From Lancefieldella parvula_C (GTDB taxonomy: Bacteria > Actinomycetota > Coriobacteriia > Coriobacteriales > Atopobiaceae): a stretch of 64,000 nt of DNA. The stretch covers positions 60,406-124,405 of the forward strand of contig NZ_JRND01000017.1 of the NCBI RefSeq assembly GCF_000758945.1, written 5' to 3'. Made by a program: the position numbers and the translations under genes. The notes under the pieces are model-generated. The model was not told where the DNA came from and made no database searches. It was given only the letters and a program-made list of their open reading frames with translations. Of the stretch, positions 50,984 through 60,335 are shown one piece after another. The first letter of the stretch is position 1. The number at the start of each line of letters is the position of its first letter.

Positions 50984-52723
50984 TTACTTCTCCGCTGCTT
51001 CAACCGATTTACCTTCGAACAGCCTGTCATTGTCGGCAAGCTGCAGAATTTGCAACTCATGTTGTATGTCGTCCGATATCTCAGAAGAATCAAGTTTTTC
51101 TTTTAGTGTTGCAACTATGTATTGCGCGTCAATACTGTTTGCAGCTTTCACGATAGCGCTAAGATTTTCCCCTTCGACAGTTTCAACTACGTCGTGCACA
51201 ATAAATCGAGGAGTATGAAGATTATTAGCAATTACGAACTGTTGATAGGCAAGATCAAAAGCCGCAATTAGAGATTTTCTAGTACCTGTGCTCGATCCTG
51301 ATATCTCAGCAATCGACACAGGGAACTTCTTTGTGTCAGGTGAATATACCAAGATTGGATTCTCACCATTAATCTTTTGAGCGAGAGGAGTAAAGAAACT
51401 GTTAAAGGAGTTCATCATCGATTGATAATCTTCGCTCTCTCCCTTACGCGCTAATCCTCCTGTAGAATAATTGTCTATATCCTTTTGAATATCCTGGAGC
51501 CTTTTTTCAAAGCGTTCCAGCGTATCAATGATTTCCTCATGCCTTCCTATCTCTTGCCCCTGCTGCATCAATGTGCTTGAAAGCTGTTCATATTCCCCAA
51601 TCCTGTCTTTTGTCACTAAAGATAGATATTGACTGTTCTCATTGAGAAGCTTTTCACGCTTTTGAATAAGCTCCTCTTTCTTATGTCGCAGCCTTTCATC
51701 ATTCTCTGCAAAATATAAAATTTTGTTGTCACATAACTTATTATTGAATTTAACCATTTCCTCAAACGTTTTATTGATTTCGGGAAGCATGGAACATACC
51801 TCCTCAAAAAATCTCTGAGATAACTCAAGATTGACTGTTCTCTCCTTCTCGGATCGCGCTGATTTTAAAGCTTCGTCATTTCGCTCAATCTGGTAATCAA
51901 GCTCGTTAAGCTCATCAGTAAGTTTCGTATATTTTGTACGAGCAGCCATAATGATGTCTCGATTATTTTTATAATCATCGACATTTAAAATGTCGTCTAT
52001 CTTTGATTTTGTCTTACAGTAATTAGTTTCCAATGCGAGCAACACTTGACGTTGCTGATCAAGATCATTTGCTCGATTCACCTGCTTATAGCGTCGTATA
52101 GCCTCCTGTATCCGATTAAGCTCACTATTAAGTTTGCTTAGCTCATTATCTAGCGCTGGATCAGAAATATTGAACAGGAAGTTATATACACTTCGATACG
52201 TCGCATTACTAGTAGTACGAATCAAATTATGCAAGAAAACATTACTATCTCCTGCTACTGAAACTCTTACAAATGAGTGAATTAATTGTCTAAACGTGGG
52301 GATGTTGTTTTTAATTCCGAATAGAAGCTCATTCAAACGTTGGCGATATTTGTCTGGAGAGACTTGTTCGTCATCGATGAAGTAATGGCCTCTCGGGAAA
52401 AGCTCTACTTTAAGGTCGACGCTCCTACCCTGTGGCTCATTTAGATTCCAAACAAGCGTCATTTCAACTGCAATCCGCTTCTCAACAATGATGTCACGAA
52501 GCTCACTGACCTCATTATTGGTCTCCTGATCCACATAGACATATTTTTTTTCGCTAGCTCCCATTAAAACATCGATGAGTTTAAGAAAAGTTGTTTTTCC
52601 TACCTTATTGTGTTTTTCTGATCCTTCTGTATCTACAACGAAATTAGCTCCTCGATGAAAGAAAACCTCACGCATAATCACACCAGTTGCGGTATTGCAA
52701 ATACGTAAAGACTTAATAAACAT
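50984..52723 (-). CDS. ABC-3C system ATPase, DUF2326 type
   Basis: A 579-residue SMC/Rad50-like ATPase. Walker A-like KHNKVGKTTFLKLID is at about residue 36; long coiled coils occupy about 195-420; the C-terminal half has GSSTGTRKSLIAAFD (signature-like) and FIVHDVVETVEG (Walker B-like). This is the ATPase of ABC-three-component systems, a class proposed to sense invading DNA and act through partner subunits. ATG 52723 follows AAGGAGGCTTGC and overlaps the middle-component stop by 11 bp. No nuclease domain is fused. Confidence 0.82.
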   Translation of the reverse strand: MFIKSLRICNTATGVIMREVFFHRGANFVVDTEGSEKHNKVGKTTFLKLIDVLMGASEKKYVYVDQETNNEVSELRDIIVEKRIAVEMTLVWNLNEPQGRSVDLKVELFPRGHYFIDDEQVSPDKYRQRLNELLFGIKNNIPTFRQLIHSFVRVSVAGDSNVFLHNLIRTTSNATYRSVYNFLFNISDPALDNELSKLNSELNRIQEAIRRYKQVNRANDLDQQRQVLLALETNYCKTKSKIDDILNVDDYKNNRDIIMAARTKYTKLTDELNELDYQIERNDEALKSARSEKERTVNLELSQRFFEEVCSMLPEINKTFEEMVKFNNKLCDNKILYFAENDERLRHKKEELIQKREKLLNENSQYLSLVTKDRIGEYEQLSSTLMQQGQEIGRHEEIIDTLERFEKRLQDIQKDIDNYSTGGLARKGESEDYQSMMNSFNSFFTPLAQKINGENPILVYSPDTKKFPVSIAEISGSSTGTRKSLIAAFDLAYQQFVIANNLHTPRFIVHDVVETVEGENLSAIVKAANSIDAQYIVATLKEKLDSSEISDDIQHELQILQLADNDRLFEGKSVEAAEK

Positions 52724-52949
52724 GCAAGCCTCCTTTCTCATCAACCTTAATGCGTCCCATCAGAAATAAGAAATCGAGAGACATCAAAAAGAAATCATAA
52801 TTGACTTTCCTGCCGATAATTTCAGAACAGATGCTTTGATATAAACTCGAAGCATCTGTTCCTTCATGCTTTTCGACATAACTAAAAACCAAGGCTGCTA
52901 AATAATAAACCGTGTTTGCCGGTTCATTGTTTCGATCAAGTAATAACAT
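52713..52949 (-). CDS. ABC-3C middle component
   Basis: A 78-residue protein of helix-rich winged character: LDRNNEPANTVYYLAALVFS opens it and SLDFLFLMGRIKVDEKGG closes it, the pattern of the ABC-3C middle component. It lies between the third component and the ATPase, overlapping the ATPase gene, so subunits are probably made in fixed ratio. Confidence 0.75.
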   Translation of the reverse strand: MLLLDRNNEPANTVYYLAALVFSYVEKHEGTDASSLYQSICSEIIGRKVNYDFFLMSLDFLFLMGRIKVDEKGGLHVY

Positions 52950-52950
52950 A

Positions 52951-53499
52951 TCAAGCTGGCTTTTCTAGAATTTTACACTTAGATATACCACATGCAATAA
53001 GGGCAATACAGAACTGCTCTATCTGCTCATCTGTGTATTTTTCATTATCGAAATGAGAATCAAAAACAATTGTCTCTTTCAAATTTTCTTTAATACTGTC
53101 CAGTTGATTATCCCCATTACTTACACATGGATAACCATCTTTATCAAACTCAGCGACGTCTAAAAACATGTCTCTGAGGTGCTTAATAATATTCTCGCTA
53201 TCTGGATAATCTTTCATCACAAAATCGACCTGAGCATAATCATTCGAGTGATTATCAATGATATAGATGTATTTCATAGCATTGTTAAAACGCAGTTTAT
53301 CCTTCATTGGGACAGGATCCTGCAGAGAATAGTTAGTACTTTTTGAATTAGGATATACGATACCAAGCAAATCGTATATCAGACTATGCGTCAAAGGACG
53401 TTGTCCCGACACAATCAAACTGTCAACAATAATATTATTATTGTTGCCGTCAGCTTGGATATTATGACTTCCTACGGCAGTTTGCTTATCATTCGCCAT
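52951..53499 (-). CDS. ABC-3C third component with amyloid-like N-terminal motif
   Basis: A 182-residue protein. The N-terminal 30 residues carry VGSHNIQADGNNNNIIV, an Asn-rich segment that resembles bacterial amyloid/RHIM-like signalling motifs. The remaining part, from about residue 35, is the ABC-3C C-terminal-type domain (LTHSLIYDLLG and FDKDGYPCVSNGDNQ). It starts within the end of the upstream small gene and stops 1 bp before the middle component. Confidence 0.7.
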   Translation of the reverse strand: MANDKQTAVGSHNIQADGNNNNIIVDSLIVSGQRPLTHSLIYDLLGIVYPNSKSTNYSLQDPVPMKDKLRFNNAMKYIYIIDNHSNDYAQVDFVMKDYPDSENIIKHLRDMFLDVAEFDKDGYPCVSNGDNQLDSIKENLKETIVFDSHFDNEKYTDEQIEQFCIALIACGISKCKILEKPA

Positions 53500-53683
53500 G
53501 GTCGACCACCCGATTATCCGAGCCTATTATTTGGTTATTGCCATTACCATATGCTTTTTGAGTGTTGCCTTCGTAGAGATTGTATAAGCGCTTAATTTCT
53601 TTTTTGTTTTTATATGATTGAATGGTTGCAAATATTGATAGTAAAGAGACCACAATACCTAACAGAGTATTCACTGTCTCCAT
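53489..53683 (-). CDS. Small membrane protein with C-terminal amyloid-like motif
   Basis: A 64-residue protein: an N-terminal membrane helix (about 4-22, LLGIVVSLLSIFATIQSY), a short basic linker, and the Asn/Gly motif YGNGNNQIIGSDNRV near the C-terminus. The motif echoes the N-terminus of the next gene. ATG 53683 follows TTAAGGAGGACAC, and its stop overlaps the next gene by 11 bp. First gene of the ABC-3C operon; probably anchors or triggers it at the membrane (inference). Confidence 0.65.
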   Translation of the reverse strand: METVNTLLGIVVSLLSIFATIQSYKNKKEIKRLYNLYEGNTQKAYGNGNNQIIGSDNRVVDHGE

Positions 53684-54094
53684 GTGTCCTCCTTAAAATA
53701 ACGGTTTATAATTATTCGTCTGTCAACTAATTCATTATAACGACAGCAGACATTTTAATAGATTGGAAGTCTACGTTAAACTCAATAAAATTCATTTCAT
53801 CGCGGTTATTAATAATCCACTTACTAGCAACATAAATTAAAAAGTAAGGACAAAGGTATCTTTTGATATCTTGACGTCACTCTGTTTTATAAGCTATTCA
53901 ACAAAATCTTCCTTGTATCTTTCTATTTTAATCCACTACGCTTTTAAATTCTTGCAATACAAAATAATAGAAAATATCAATATCACTTATATCTAAAAAA
54001 CAATATGTTAGCTTCCGAGTATTAAAGTCCACATTCTCTATGAATCACCTTCAGCCCTTCAACTTTATATTGATATCAACAGAAAGGCCTGGCG

Positions 54095-54235
54095 ATGGTA
54101 AACTCTATTCAAAAAGTCAACCAGGATAAAACTTTTACAAATAGTAACAATGAACAATACATTTTCAAGCTCATACGGAGATTTTATATCAAATCAGAGT
54201 TACAATTAAAAAGATATATACTTTCTCTTGAGTAG
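54095..54235 (+). CDS. Weak 46-residue hypothetical ORF
   Basis: ATG 54095 with AAAGGCCTGGCG upstream reads 46 residues beginning MVNSIQKVNQDK, basic and without known family. It could be chance in AT-rich DNA. Confidence 0.2.
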   Translation: MVNSIQKVNQDKTFTNSNNEQYIFKLIRRFYIKSELQLKRYILSLE

Positions 54236-54433
54236 TATCAAATATATTTTTTGAAGTAATTTAATTAAAGAAAAATTTTGTCAAAGCCTAACGAAATCCG
54301 TCAGTAACAAATGTGTAATCCTTATGATTGCGGAGCAAAATTTAAACCTGCTGCTTTCGATTGTGGTCAATGGAAATCTTACACAGATTAATCAAATCAC
54401 CAAACAAGACTGAGAAATTAGCGCGAAGCCCTA

Positions 54434-54474
54434 AAAGATAAGACCAAGCAGGAAACAAAGTCCCTGCTTGGTCT
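54434..54474 (-). terminator. Terminator of the siderophore-transport operon
   Basis: A 12-bp stem AGACCAAGCAGG (54441-54452) with CCTGCTTGGTCT (54463-54474), followed on the minus strand by TATCTTTTAG. Confidence 0.85.
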
Positions 54475-54516
54475 GTGCAATACGCATACTTAAATAGCGC
54501 GCATGTTCAAATACAT

Positions 54517-55578
54517 CTATTTCTGAGGATACAGAGCCTCAAGGATCTTCTCGGCAGAATCAAATGCGCGTGGCGAGTAATCGATGTACTCTGAGTATGG
54601 AATCTCTACGATGCTCTTGTTGGCAATAGCGGGGACGTTCTGCAGGGAGCTCTCGCCCAGAAGGGTGTCTTTAGCTACAGCGTCAGTTGCTTTATTGCGC
54701 TCTGCGGTGACATAAATAATGACGTCAGGGTTGAACTTAATCAGATTTTCATACGTCAGGCCGTTTGCAGACTGAGTTGTCGCAGGAGTAGCTCCAAGCT
54801 GGTCGATGATAGTAAACTCAAGGCTCTTCTCGCTACCTCCAAAGAGACCAAACGTGCCGTCCTTGAGGTTGGTCATAACCAGTACAGTCTTCTTTGCATC
54901 TTTCTCGTGAGCCTTAACTCGCTCGTTAATGGCGTCAAGGCGCTTCTGAAGGTCAGCGGTATAAGTGTCAGCGTTGCTCTGAACGTCAAAGATGGATCCA
55001 AGATTCTTAATGTCAGAAATAATTCCGGCAAGCGTTGGATCGCCCTGCTCAGAAGATGCAAGCTGAGTATAGACAGAAATGCCAAGGTCAGCATAGTCCT
55101 TTGGAGAAGTCTGGTCCTTTGAAGTGAAGAGACGGGAACGTCCCACAATAAGGTTTGGATTAGCGGCAACAACAACCTCGCGAGAAAGGCTCTTCTTATC
55201 GCCCAGCTGATTAATTTTCGCATACTCGTCAGCAATATCTGAAGGCATTGGTGCGTCAGGCTTGATGGTGCCAATAATCTTGGAGCCAAGACCCAAACGC
55301 AGCAGAATCTCGGCTGCAGAGTCTGTCAGGGTAACAACACTCTCAGGGGCCTTGTCAAACTTGGCCTCAAACTCGTTGCCGTCACCGTCATAGAGCTTGA
55401 ACGATACGGGATAGCTCGTATTGGCCGACTTCTTTTCTTCAGTAGCAGGGGTAGATGGACTAGACGTTGCATTGTTGCATGCAGTCAGACCCAGTCCAGC
55501 AGCAGTTGCAGCAAATCCTGCTGCAATGCTCAAAAAATTCCTTCTCGTAAAGAGATTTGAACTTACACGAGGATCCAT
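54517..55578 (-). CDS. Siderophore/heme-type ABC substrate-binding lipoprotein
   Basis: A 353-residue periplasmic-binding-protein-like component of an iron-complex importer. The N-terminus has a twin-arginine signal (FTRRNFLSIAAGF) and a lipobox LTAC, so it is Tat-exported and lipid-anchored. Residues 65-350 have the class III fold with the sequence LTDSAAEILLRLG and the helix backbone. ATG 55578 (MDPRVSSNLFTRRN) follows AAAGGATATCCT. Cotranscribed after the permease and ATPase genes. Ligand is likely a siderophore or heme; not determinable. Confidence 0.88.
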   Translation of the reverse strand: MDPRVSSNLFTRRNFLSIAAGFAATAAGLGLTACNNATSSPSTPATEEKKSANTSYPVSFKLYDGDGNEFEAKFDKAPESVVTLTDSAAEILLRLGLGSKIIGTIKPDAPMPSDIADEYAKINQLGDKKSLSREVVVAANPNLIVGRSRLFTSKDQTSPKDYADLGISVYTQLASSEQGDPTLAGIISDIKNLGSIFDVQSNADTYTADLQKRLDAINERVKAHEKDAKKTVLVMTNLKDGTFGLFGGSEKSLEFTIIDQLGATPATTQSANGLTYENLIKFNPDVIIYVTAERNKATDAVAKDTLLGESSLQNVPAIANKSIVEIPYSEYIDYSPRAFDSAEKILEALYPQK

Positions 55579-55618
55579 AGGATATCCTTTCATTCATCTG
55601 TTGATACTCAACAGGCGA

Positions 55619-56380
55619 TTAATACACGTAATCAATGCTGATGCCGTTTCCAGCAGTTGATGGGCGGACCATGCCCTCAACGCCATACACATCAGCAAGT
55701 AGCTTAGGGGTCACAATGTCCTCAGGCGAACCCTCGGAAACAATGGAACCCTCTTGTAAAAAATACAGGCGGTCGACATAGTGAGCTGCCATCACAATGT
55801 CATGCAAAACAGCCAGGCAGCTGATACCAAGATTGCGAACAAGTCGCAAAATATCAATCTGGTACGTAATATCAAGGTGATTAGTAGGCTCATCAAGCAC
55901 CAAAAACTCTGGTTCCTGAGCCAACGCACGAGCCAACATGACACGTTGTTTCTCGCCACCTGAAAGCGTGGCAAAAGAGCGATCTTCAAAGCGAGAAAGG
56001 CCAACTTTCTGAATAACGTCAGAAACGATTGACTCGTCGTGGTCGGTTTCTTTTGACAGCGCCGACTGATGAGGACTGCGTCCCAGCGACACAATCTCGC
56101 GAACGGTAAAGTCAAAGGACAGAGAGTTGAACTGGCTTACAACTGCAACCTTACGCGCAAAGTCACGTCGGGATATCTCAGTGGCGTCGCGCTCGTCCCA
56201 CAAAATCTGGCCGTCATAGCGATGACCAAGGCCATAAATTGCTCGCAAAAGCGTTGACTTGCCTGATCCATTAGGACCAAGGATGCCCACAAACTCGCCA
56301 TCTGCCACGTTAAGCGAGACGTCCTTTACAATCGGCTTGTTGTGAATGGTGACCGAAACATTTTGCACTTCAAGGCGCAT
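55619..56380 (-). CDS. ABC importer ATPase, iron-complex type (FepC-like)
   Basis: A 253-residue ATPase with Walker A GPNGSGKST, signature LSGGEKQRV, Walker B FLVLDEPTNHLD and the H-loop AVLHDIVMAAHY, matching FecE/FepC-type ATPases. ATG 56380 lies 1 bp after the permease stop, so the two are coupled. It pairs with the permease at 56382 and the lipoprotein at 54517. Confidence 0.93.
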   Translation of the reverse strand: MRLEVQNVSVTIHNKPIVKDVSLNVADGEFVGILGPNGSGKSTLLRAIYGLGHRYDGQILWDERDATEISRRDFARKVAVVSQFNSLSFDFTVREIVSLGRSPHQSALSKETDHDESIVSDVIQKVGLSRFEDRSFATLSGGEKQRVMLARALAQEPEFLVLDEPTNHLDITYQIDILRLVRNLGISCLAVLHDIVMAAHYVDRLYFLQEGSIVSEGSPEDIVTPKLLADVYGVEGMVRPSTAGNGISIDYVY

Positions 56381-56381
56381 G

Positions 56382-57443
56382 CTACTCACCATCCCTAAAG
56401 CTGTAGTTACGTGCAACCATGATGTAGACAAAGAACGGCGCACCAACAACAGCGGTCAGAATGCCAATAGGAACTTCGGCGTTGCCTAGGATGGTTCGAG
56501 CACAGGCATCTGCCCAGAGAATGAAAATAGCTCCTAGTACCAGCGCAGTTGGAACCAGCCTTCGGTGATCGGACCCAACAAACGAGCGCGCAATATGCGG
56601 AATGATAAGACCAACAAAACCGATGGTTCCTACTGATGAAACCAATGTGCCAACCATAAGCGCAGAAATGGTCAGGTATGCCCATCTGCACAAATTGGTA
56701 TTGAGGCCAAGCGTTGTTGCAGCCTCGTCTCCCATCAGAAGCACATTGAGTGAGCGGAACTGCGTGAGGAAAAACACACTGACGAGAAGTACTACAACAA
56801 CGGAAACGCCAACATTTCCCCAGCTTGCTCGTGCCAAGGAGCCCATGGTCCAAAACTTCAGATCCATCATGCCCTCAGCATTAGCGGCGATAGTAATGAT
56901 GAAATTAGACAGCGCCGTGAACAGAGCATTCAAAATCATGCCCGAGAGAACAAGCTTTGACGACGTCATATGTCCGCCGGTAGACGCCAGCAACAAAACG
57001 CCAATCGTGGCAATTGTTGAGCCAATAAACGAGAACAGCGGCACCGAAGAAATTCCCACAACGTGTACCGCGCCGGCTCCAAGCATGATGGCACAGGTGG
57101 CTCCACACGAAGCTCCTGATGAAATGCCCAAAATATACGGCTCAGCCAAGGTGTTTTGAACCGATGCCTGCATAACAACGCCCGCAAGCGCAAGACCGGC
57201 TCCGGCTACCACTCCTAAGATGATGCGGGGAAAGCGCAGCGACCAAACGACCTTCTCGACAGGTCCTCCTGCAGCTAAGGCTTCCGGTAGCGGCATGCCA
57301 AAAAGATGATGTGTCAGCACGGCGTATGCGTCTTGCAAGGACACGCCGATGGCGCCCATCGTTGAAGTTATTACAATACTCGCCACCAGAATTGCGACGA
57401 GAACTCCCATGAAAAGACGGAACGGTCCGGCTTTTCTTATCAT
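56382..57443 (-). CDS. ABC importer permease, FecCD family
   Basis: A 353-residue permease with about ten helices, the family motif TLAEPYILGISSGAS and GTIGFVGLIIPHIARSFVGSDHRRLVP near the C-terminus. A single permease gene implies a homodimer. ATG 57443 (MIRKAGPFRLF) follows GAGGGGTATTGT. First gene of the importer operon, divergent from the esterase gene. Confidence 0.92.
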   Translation of the reverse strand: MIRKAGPFRLFMGVLVAILVASIVITSTMGAIGVSLQDAYAVLTHHLFGMPLPEALAAGGPVEKVVWSLRFPRIILGVVAGAGLALAGVVMQASVQNTLAEPYILGISSGASCGATCAIMLGAGAVHVVGISSVPLFSFIGSTIATIGVLLLASTGGHMTSSKLVLSGMILNALFTALSNFIITIAANAEGMMDLKFWTMGSLARASWGNVGVSVVVVLLVSVFFLTQFRSLNVLLMGDEAATTLGLNTNLCRWAYLTISALMVGTLVSSVGTIGFVGLIIPHIARSFVGSDHRRLVPTALVLGAIFILWADACARTILGNAEVPIGILTAVVGAPFFVYIMVARNYSFRDGE

Positions 57444-57690
57444 ACAATACCCCTCTAAAGTAACGCTGCGTTTTTGCGCACAACGTACAACGCACAATGC
57501 GCGTTACGCAGAAGCAGCGGAATTTTTTGAAAGTTAACTATATCTTACATTTTGAGTTGTGAGAAGACTTCGAGTTGAGAAATGCTTAAAATACCTACAT
57601 CCCTCTGTGGGATGCTCTTCGCGAGGCGGCTCCTGCGAGACGATGTCGGCACCAACAGGCAATAACAGACGAGGTCAGACGAGGAACTTC

Positions 57691-58377
57691 ATGGATTTAT
57701 CAGCTCTACCAGACAATACAATCACTATCGGAGAACGCTCCGCGGTTCCTGGTCTTCTTGTTGTTCTCCATGGTTCCCTGCTGATGCCAAAGATAGCTGC
57801 GCTTCTTGCTTCCGGGAAACTTGACGCGACCAAGCTCCCCCAATGCCTTGTCATTACTGCGCCGTCTAATCAAGACTGCTATTCCCCTTGGCCAGCATCA
57901 AGCGTGCGGACTGAGGCTCCAAATTTTGGAGGATTTGGACGAGAATTTCTATCTGACGTCGTACTTCCAGCTGTCGAGAAGTACGCTGCTCTAGCTACTC
58001 ATACCGCAGAGGATACGTGTCCTCTTACACTTCTGGGCTATTCTTTGTCGGGTCTGTGCAGCCTCTTTGAGATGCAGACTACCTGCCACTTTGACCAGTA
58101 TCTTCTGGCAAGCCCAAGCACGTGGTTCCCTGATTTTGTTGAAACTTTTGATACGAGTCATGTGCGTTCGGACATTCGCTGGTGCATTGCAAGCGGAGAA
58201 AACGAAGGTAAAAACCATCCTGAGCCCCTGCGCTCAGTGAGGCAGACAACAGATGCGCTGGTAGAAAAGCTGGCTCCTGCTGCCCCGAAGTATCAACGTA
58301 TGCTGGATTCTTACGATCATCACAAGGGTCTTGAGCTGAGGTTGCAACGATTGCTGCAGTTTGGATTTGATGCGTAG
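57691..58377 (+). CDS. Esterase-like alpha/beta hydrolase, possible siderophore esterase
   Basis: A 228-residue esterase of the IroE/Fes-like class: GLLVVLHGSLLMPKI near the N-terminus, nucleophile elbow LLGYSLSGLCSL (GxSxG), and a C-terminal SYDHHKGLE with the likely catalytic His. ATG 57691 follows GACGAGGAACTTC; ATG 57643 is possible but weaker. It faces away from the iron-complex importer across a 247-bp spacer with a small hairpin (CATCCC/GGGATG near 57600), so it may release iron from the imported complex; this is inferred from context. Confidence 0.75.
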   Translation: MDLSALPDNTITIGERSAVPGLLVVLHGSLLMPKIAALLASGKLDATKLPQCLVITAPSNQDCYSPWPASSVRTEAPNFGGFGREFLSDVVLPAVEKYAALATHTAEDTCPLTLLGYSLSGLCSLFEMQTTCHFDQYLLASPSTWFPDFVETFDTSHVRSDIRWCIASGENEGKNHPEPLRSVRQTTDALVEKLAPAAPKYQRMLDSYDHHKGLELRLQRLLQFGFDA

Positions 58378-58463
58378 AGGACCGTTTTCCTGTGCGGATG
58401 CAGCGTTGATGGCTTGCCCAACTGCCTGCTAAAACAGCCGTCTGAGCGGTGGTGATTGCTAAC

Positions 58464-58484
58464 AAAAAACCCGCCGAGGGCGGG
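58464..58484 (-). terminator. Terminator of tRNA-fMet
   Basis: Stem CCCGCC (58470-58475) with GGCGGG (58479-58484) and a GTTTTTTG run on the minus strand. Confidence 0.85.
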
Positions 58485-58497
58485 CTTGAAATTCTTA

Positions 58498-58574
<77 letters not shown>

Positions 58575-58600
58575 ATGCATGCGCTTATGCGCGAACAAGT

Positions 58601-58629
58601 ACTATACCTCGCAGCACTCTCTACGTCAA
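58601..58629 (-). promoter_or_regulatory. Sigma-70 promoter for tRNA-fMet
   Basis: On the minus strand TTGACG (58624-58629), a 17-nt spacer and TATAGT (58601-58606), about 27 bp before the tRNA. Confidence 0.75.
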
Positions 58630-58790
58630 GCAAGATTGACGATTTTCTCGCCATAAAGGTATAAGGCTTGCGTACAAAAGCCAAGAAAGTTGCACTGTCG
58701 CCAGCACAAGTGGGGTCAGACGGCTAAACTATTTATACTGTCTTTGGGGCGCTGTGCTTGCGCCAAACAGCTATAGAAGGACTTTTGAGG

Positions 58791-60335
58791 ATGACATTAC
58801 ACGAGCTCCTGGCGCTCTTTACCAGCAAGAACATCGAGTACACCACCGCGAATCTTGACGCGGTGGATCAAAACGTACAGCTTACCGATGTTGCAAGCGA
58901 TTCTCGTGAGGTCACCCCTGGCTCGCTGTTTGTCTGCAAGGGTGCGCACTTCTCGCCAGCGTATCTGGCAAGCGCGGTGGAGGCTGGGGCTGTTGCGTAC
59001 CTCTGCCAGCAGTCGCTTGCGGAAGATCTGCAGTCAGTGGCGCCAAACGTAGCCGCTATTTGCGTGCATGACGTGCGCCTTGCCATGGCCTACGCGGCCG
59101 CAGGCGTTGCGGGACATCCCGACAAGAAGCTCACCACCATCGGCATTACGGGTACAAAAGGCAAGTCTACCTGCTCGTATATGCTGCGCGCTATTCTTGA
59201 CGGCGACGAGCCGTACTCCAAGTGCGGCGTGATTGGCGGTATTGAGGTGTTTGACGGCAAAGACACTCAGCCGGCGCACAACACCACGCCCGAGGCTCCT
59301 GAGCTGTGGCGCCATCTCAAGCACGCCGCGGACGCTGGCCTCCCCTACGTTGACATGGAGATTTCCAGCCAGGGACTCAAGTACGACCGTACGGTTGGCC
59401 TCAATCTGAGCGTCGCGGTGTTCCTAAACATTGGAACCGATCACATTTCCCCTGTTGAACACCCTACTTTTGAAGATTACTTTGAGAGCAAGTTGAAGAT
59501 TTTTGATCTTGCTCGCGTGGCCGTCATCAACAAGAACACCATGATGTTTGACCAGGTCATGAAGCGGGCACAGAGGTGCGAGAAGGTCTTAACTTTCTCT
59601 ACAACCGATTCCGACGCTACCGTTTGGGCGGACGACATTACCCCTCACCAGGGCATGGTCACGTTTACCGTACACGCGCCAACCTGGACCAGCGCCGCCG
59701 CGCTGCCTATGTCCGGCCTCTTTAACGTGGAGAATGCTCTTGCGGCAATCACCGTTGCCGACTACCTGGGCATTCGCGAGAAGGACGCTGTGCTTCCTTT
59801 GATGAACGTTAAGGTGCCAGGTCGCATGGAGCTGCTGAGCTCGCCCGATAACAAAGTTACGGGCTTGGTCGACTACGCCCACAACAAGCTTTCCTACCAG
59901 AAGCTTTTCTCGTCAACGTCCAAGGAATTCCCTGGTTATGGCCGCTATGTGGTCATGGGGGCCGTAGGCGGTAAGGCGTACAACCGTCGCCAAGAGCTGC
60001 CGGAAGAAGCAGCCAAGTGGGCGGACTTGATGATTTACACCACCGAGGACTGCAACATGGAAGATCCTGCGGTGATTTGCGCGCAGATGGCCGAGGCCAC
60101 GCCCGAGGGCGCCGCGCACAAGATTATCCTTGACCGCTACGACGCCATTTACGAGGCAGTTTCCGCAGCTTACGACGACCCTCGCCCAGCGCTGGTGTAC
60201 CTACTTGCCAAGGGCGACGAGCCGTTCAATATTATCGGCGGCAAGCACGTTCCGTGGATGACGGACGCTGCCGCGTTCAAGGCTGCCGTTCGCGCCAAGC
60301 TGGACGAGCGTGCCGGTCGCGCCGCGCGCGGGTAG
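58791..60335 (+). CDS. murE: MurE-like Mur ligase (UDP-MurNAc-tripeptide synthetase family)
   Basis: Mur-ligase family enzyme that adds the third stem amino acid. The 514-residue product has the N-terminal substrate domain, the ATP motif ITGTKGKSTC, MEISSQGLKYDR and the C-terminal ligase domain with LVDYAHNKLSYQ and EDCNMEDPAV. The family DNPR signature for diaminopimelate is missing, so another amino acid such as Lys or Orn is more likely. ATG 58791 follows GAAGGACTTTTGAGG. It is unusually truncated: a +1 frameshifted continuation at 60328-60489 encodes plausible C-terminal residues, so this may be a frameshift or phase-variable end. Confidence 0.85.
   Translation: MTLHELLALFTSKNIEYTTANLDAVDQNVQLTDVASDSREVTPGSLFVCKGAHFSPAYLASAVEAGAVAYLCQQSLAEDLQSVAPNVAAICVHDVRLAMAYAAAGVAGHPDKKLTTIGITGTKGKSTCSYMLRAILDGDEPYSKCGVIGGIEVFDGKDTQPAHNTTPEAPELWRHLKHAADAGLPYVDMEISSQGLKYDRTVGLNLSVAVFLNIGTDHISPVEHPTFEDYFESKLKIFDLARVAVINKNTMMFDQVMKRAQRCEKVLTFSTTDSDATVWADDITPHQGMVTFTVHAPTWTSAAALPMSGLFNVENALAAITVADYLGIREKDAVLPLMNVKVPGRMELLSSPDNKVTGLVDYAHNKLSYQKLFSSTSKEFPGYGRYVVMGAVGGKAYNRRQELPEEAAKWADLMIYTTEDCNMEDPAVICAQMAEATPEGAAHKIILDRYDAIYEAVSAAYDDPRPALVYLLAKGDEPFNIIGGKHVPWMTDAAAFKAAVRAKLDERAGRAARG

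Larger units (their letters stand above)
53684..54516. other. Long AT-rich spacer right of the ABC-3C operon
   Basis: About 830 bp without a supported gene except a weak 46-codon plus-strand frame (54095-54235). Strongly AT-rich. It presumably holds the promoter of the ABC-3C operon and ends with the terminator of the siderophore-transport operon. Confidence 0.5.

Noticed and set aside
57559..57690. Longer N-terminus for the esterase
   Set aside because: Extra 44 codons lack family similarity and the ATG at 57691 has the better ribosome-binding site.
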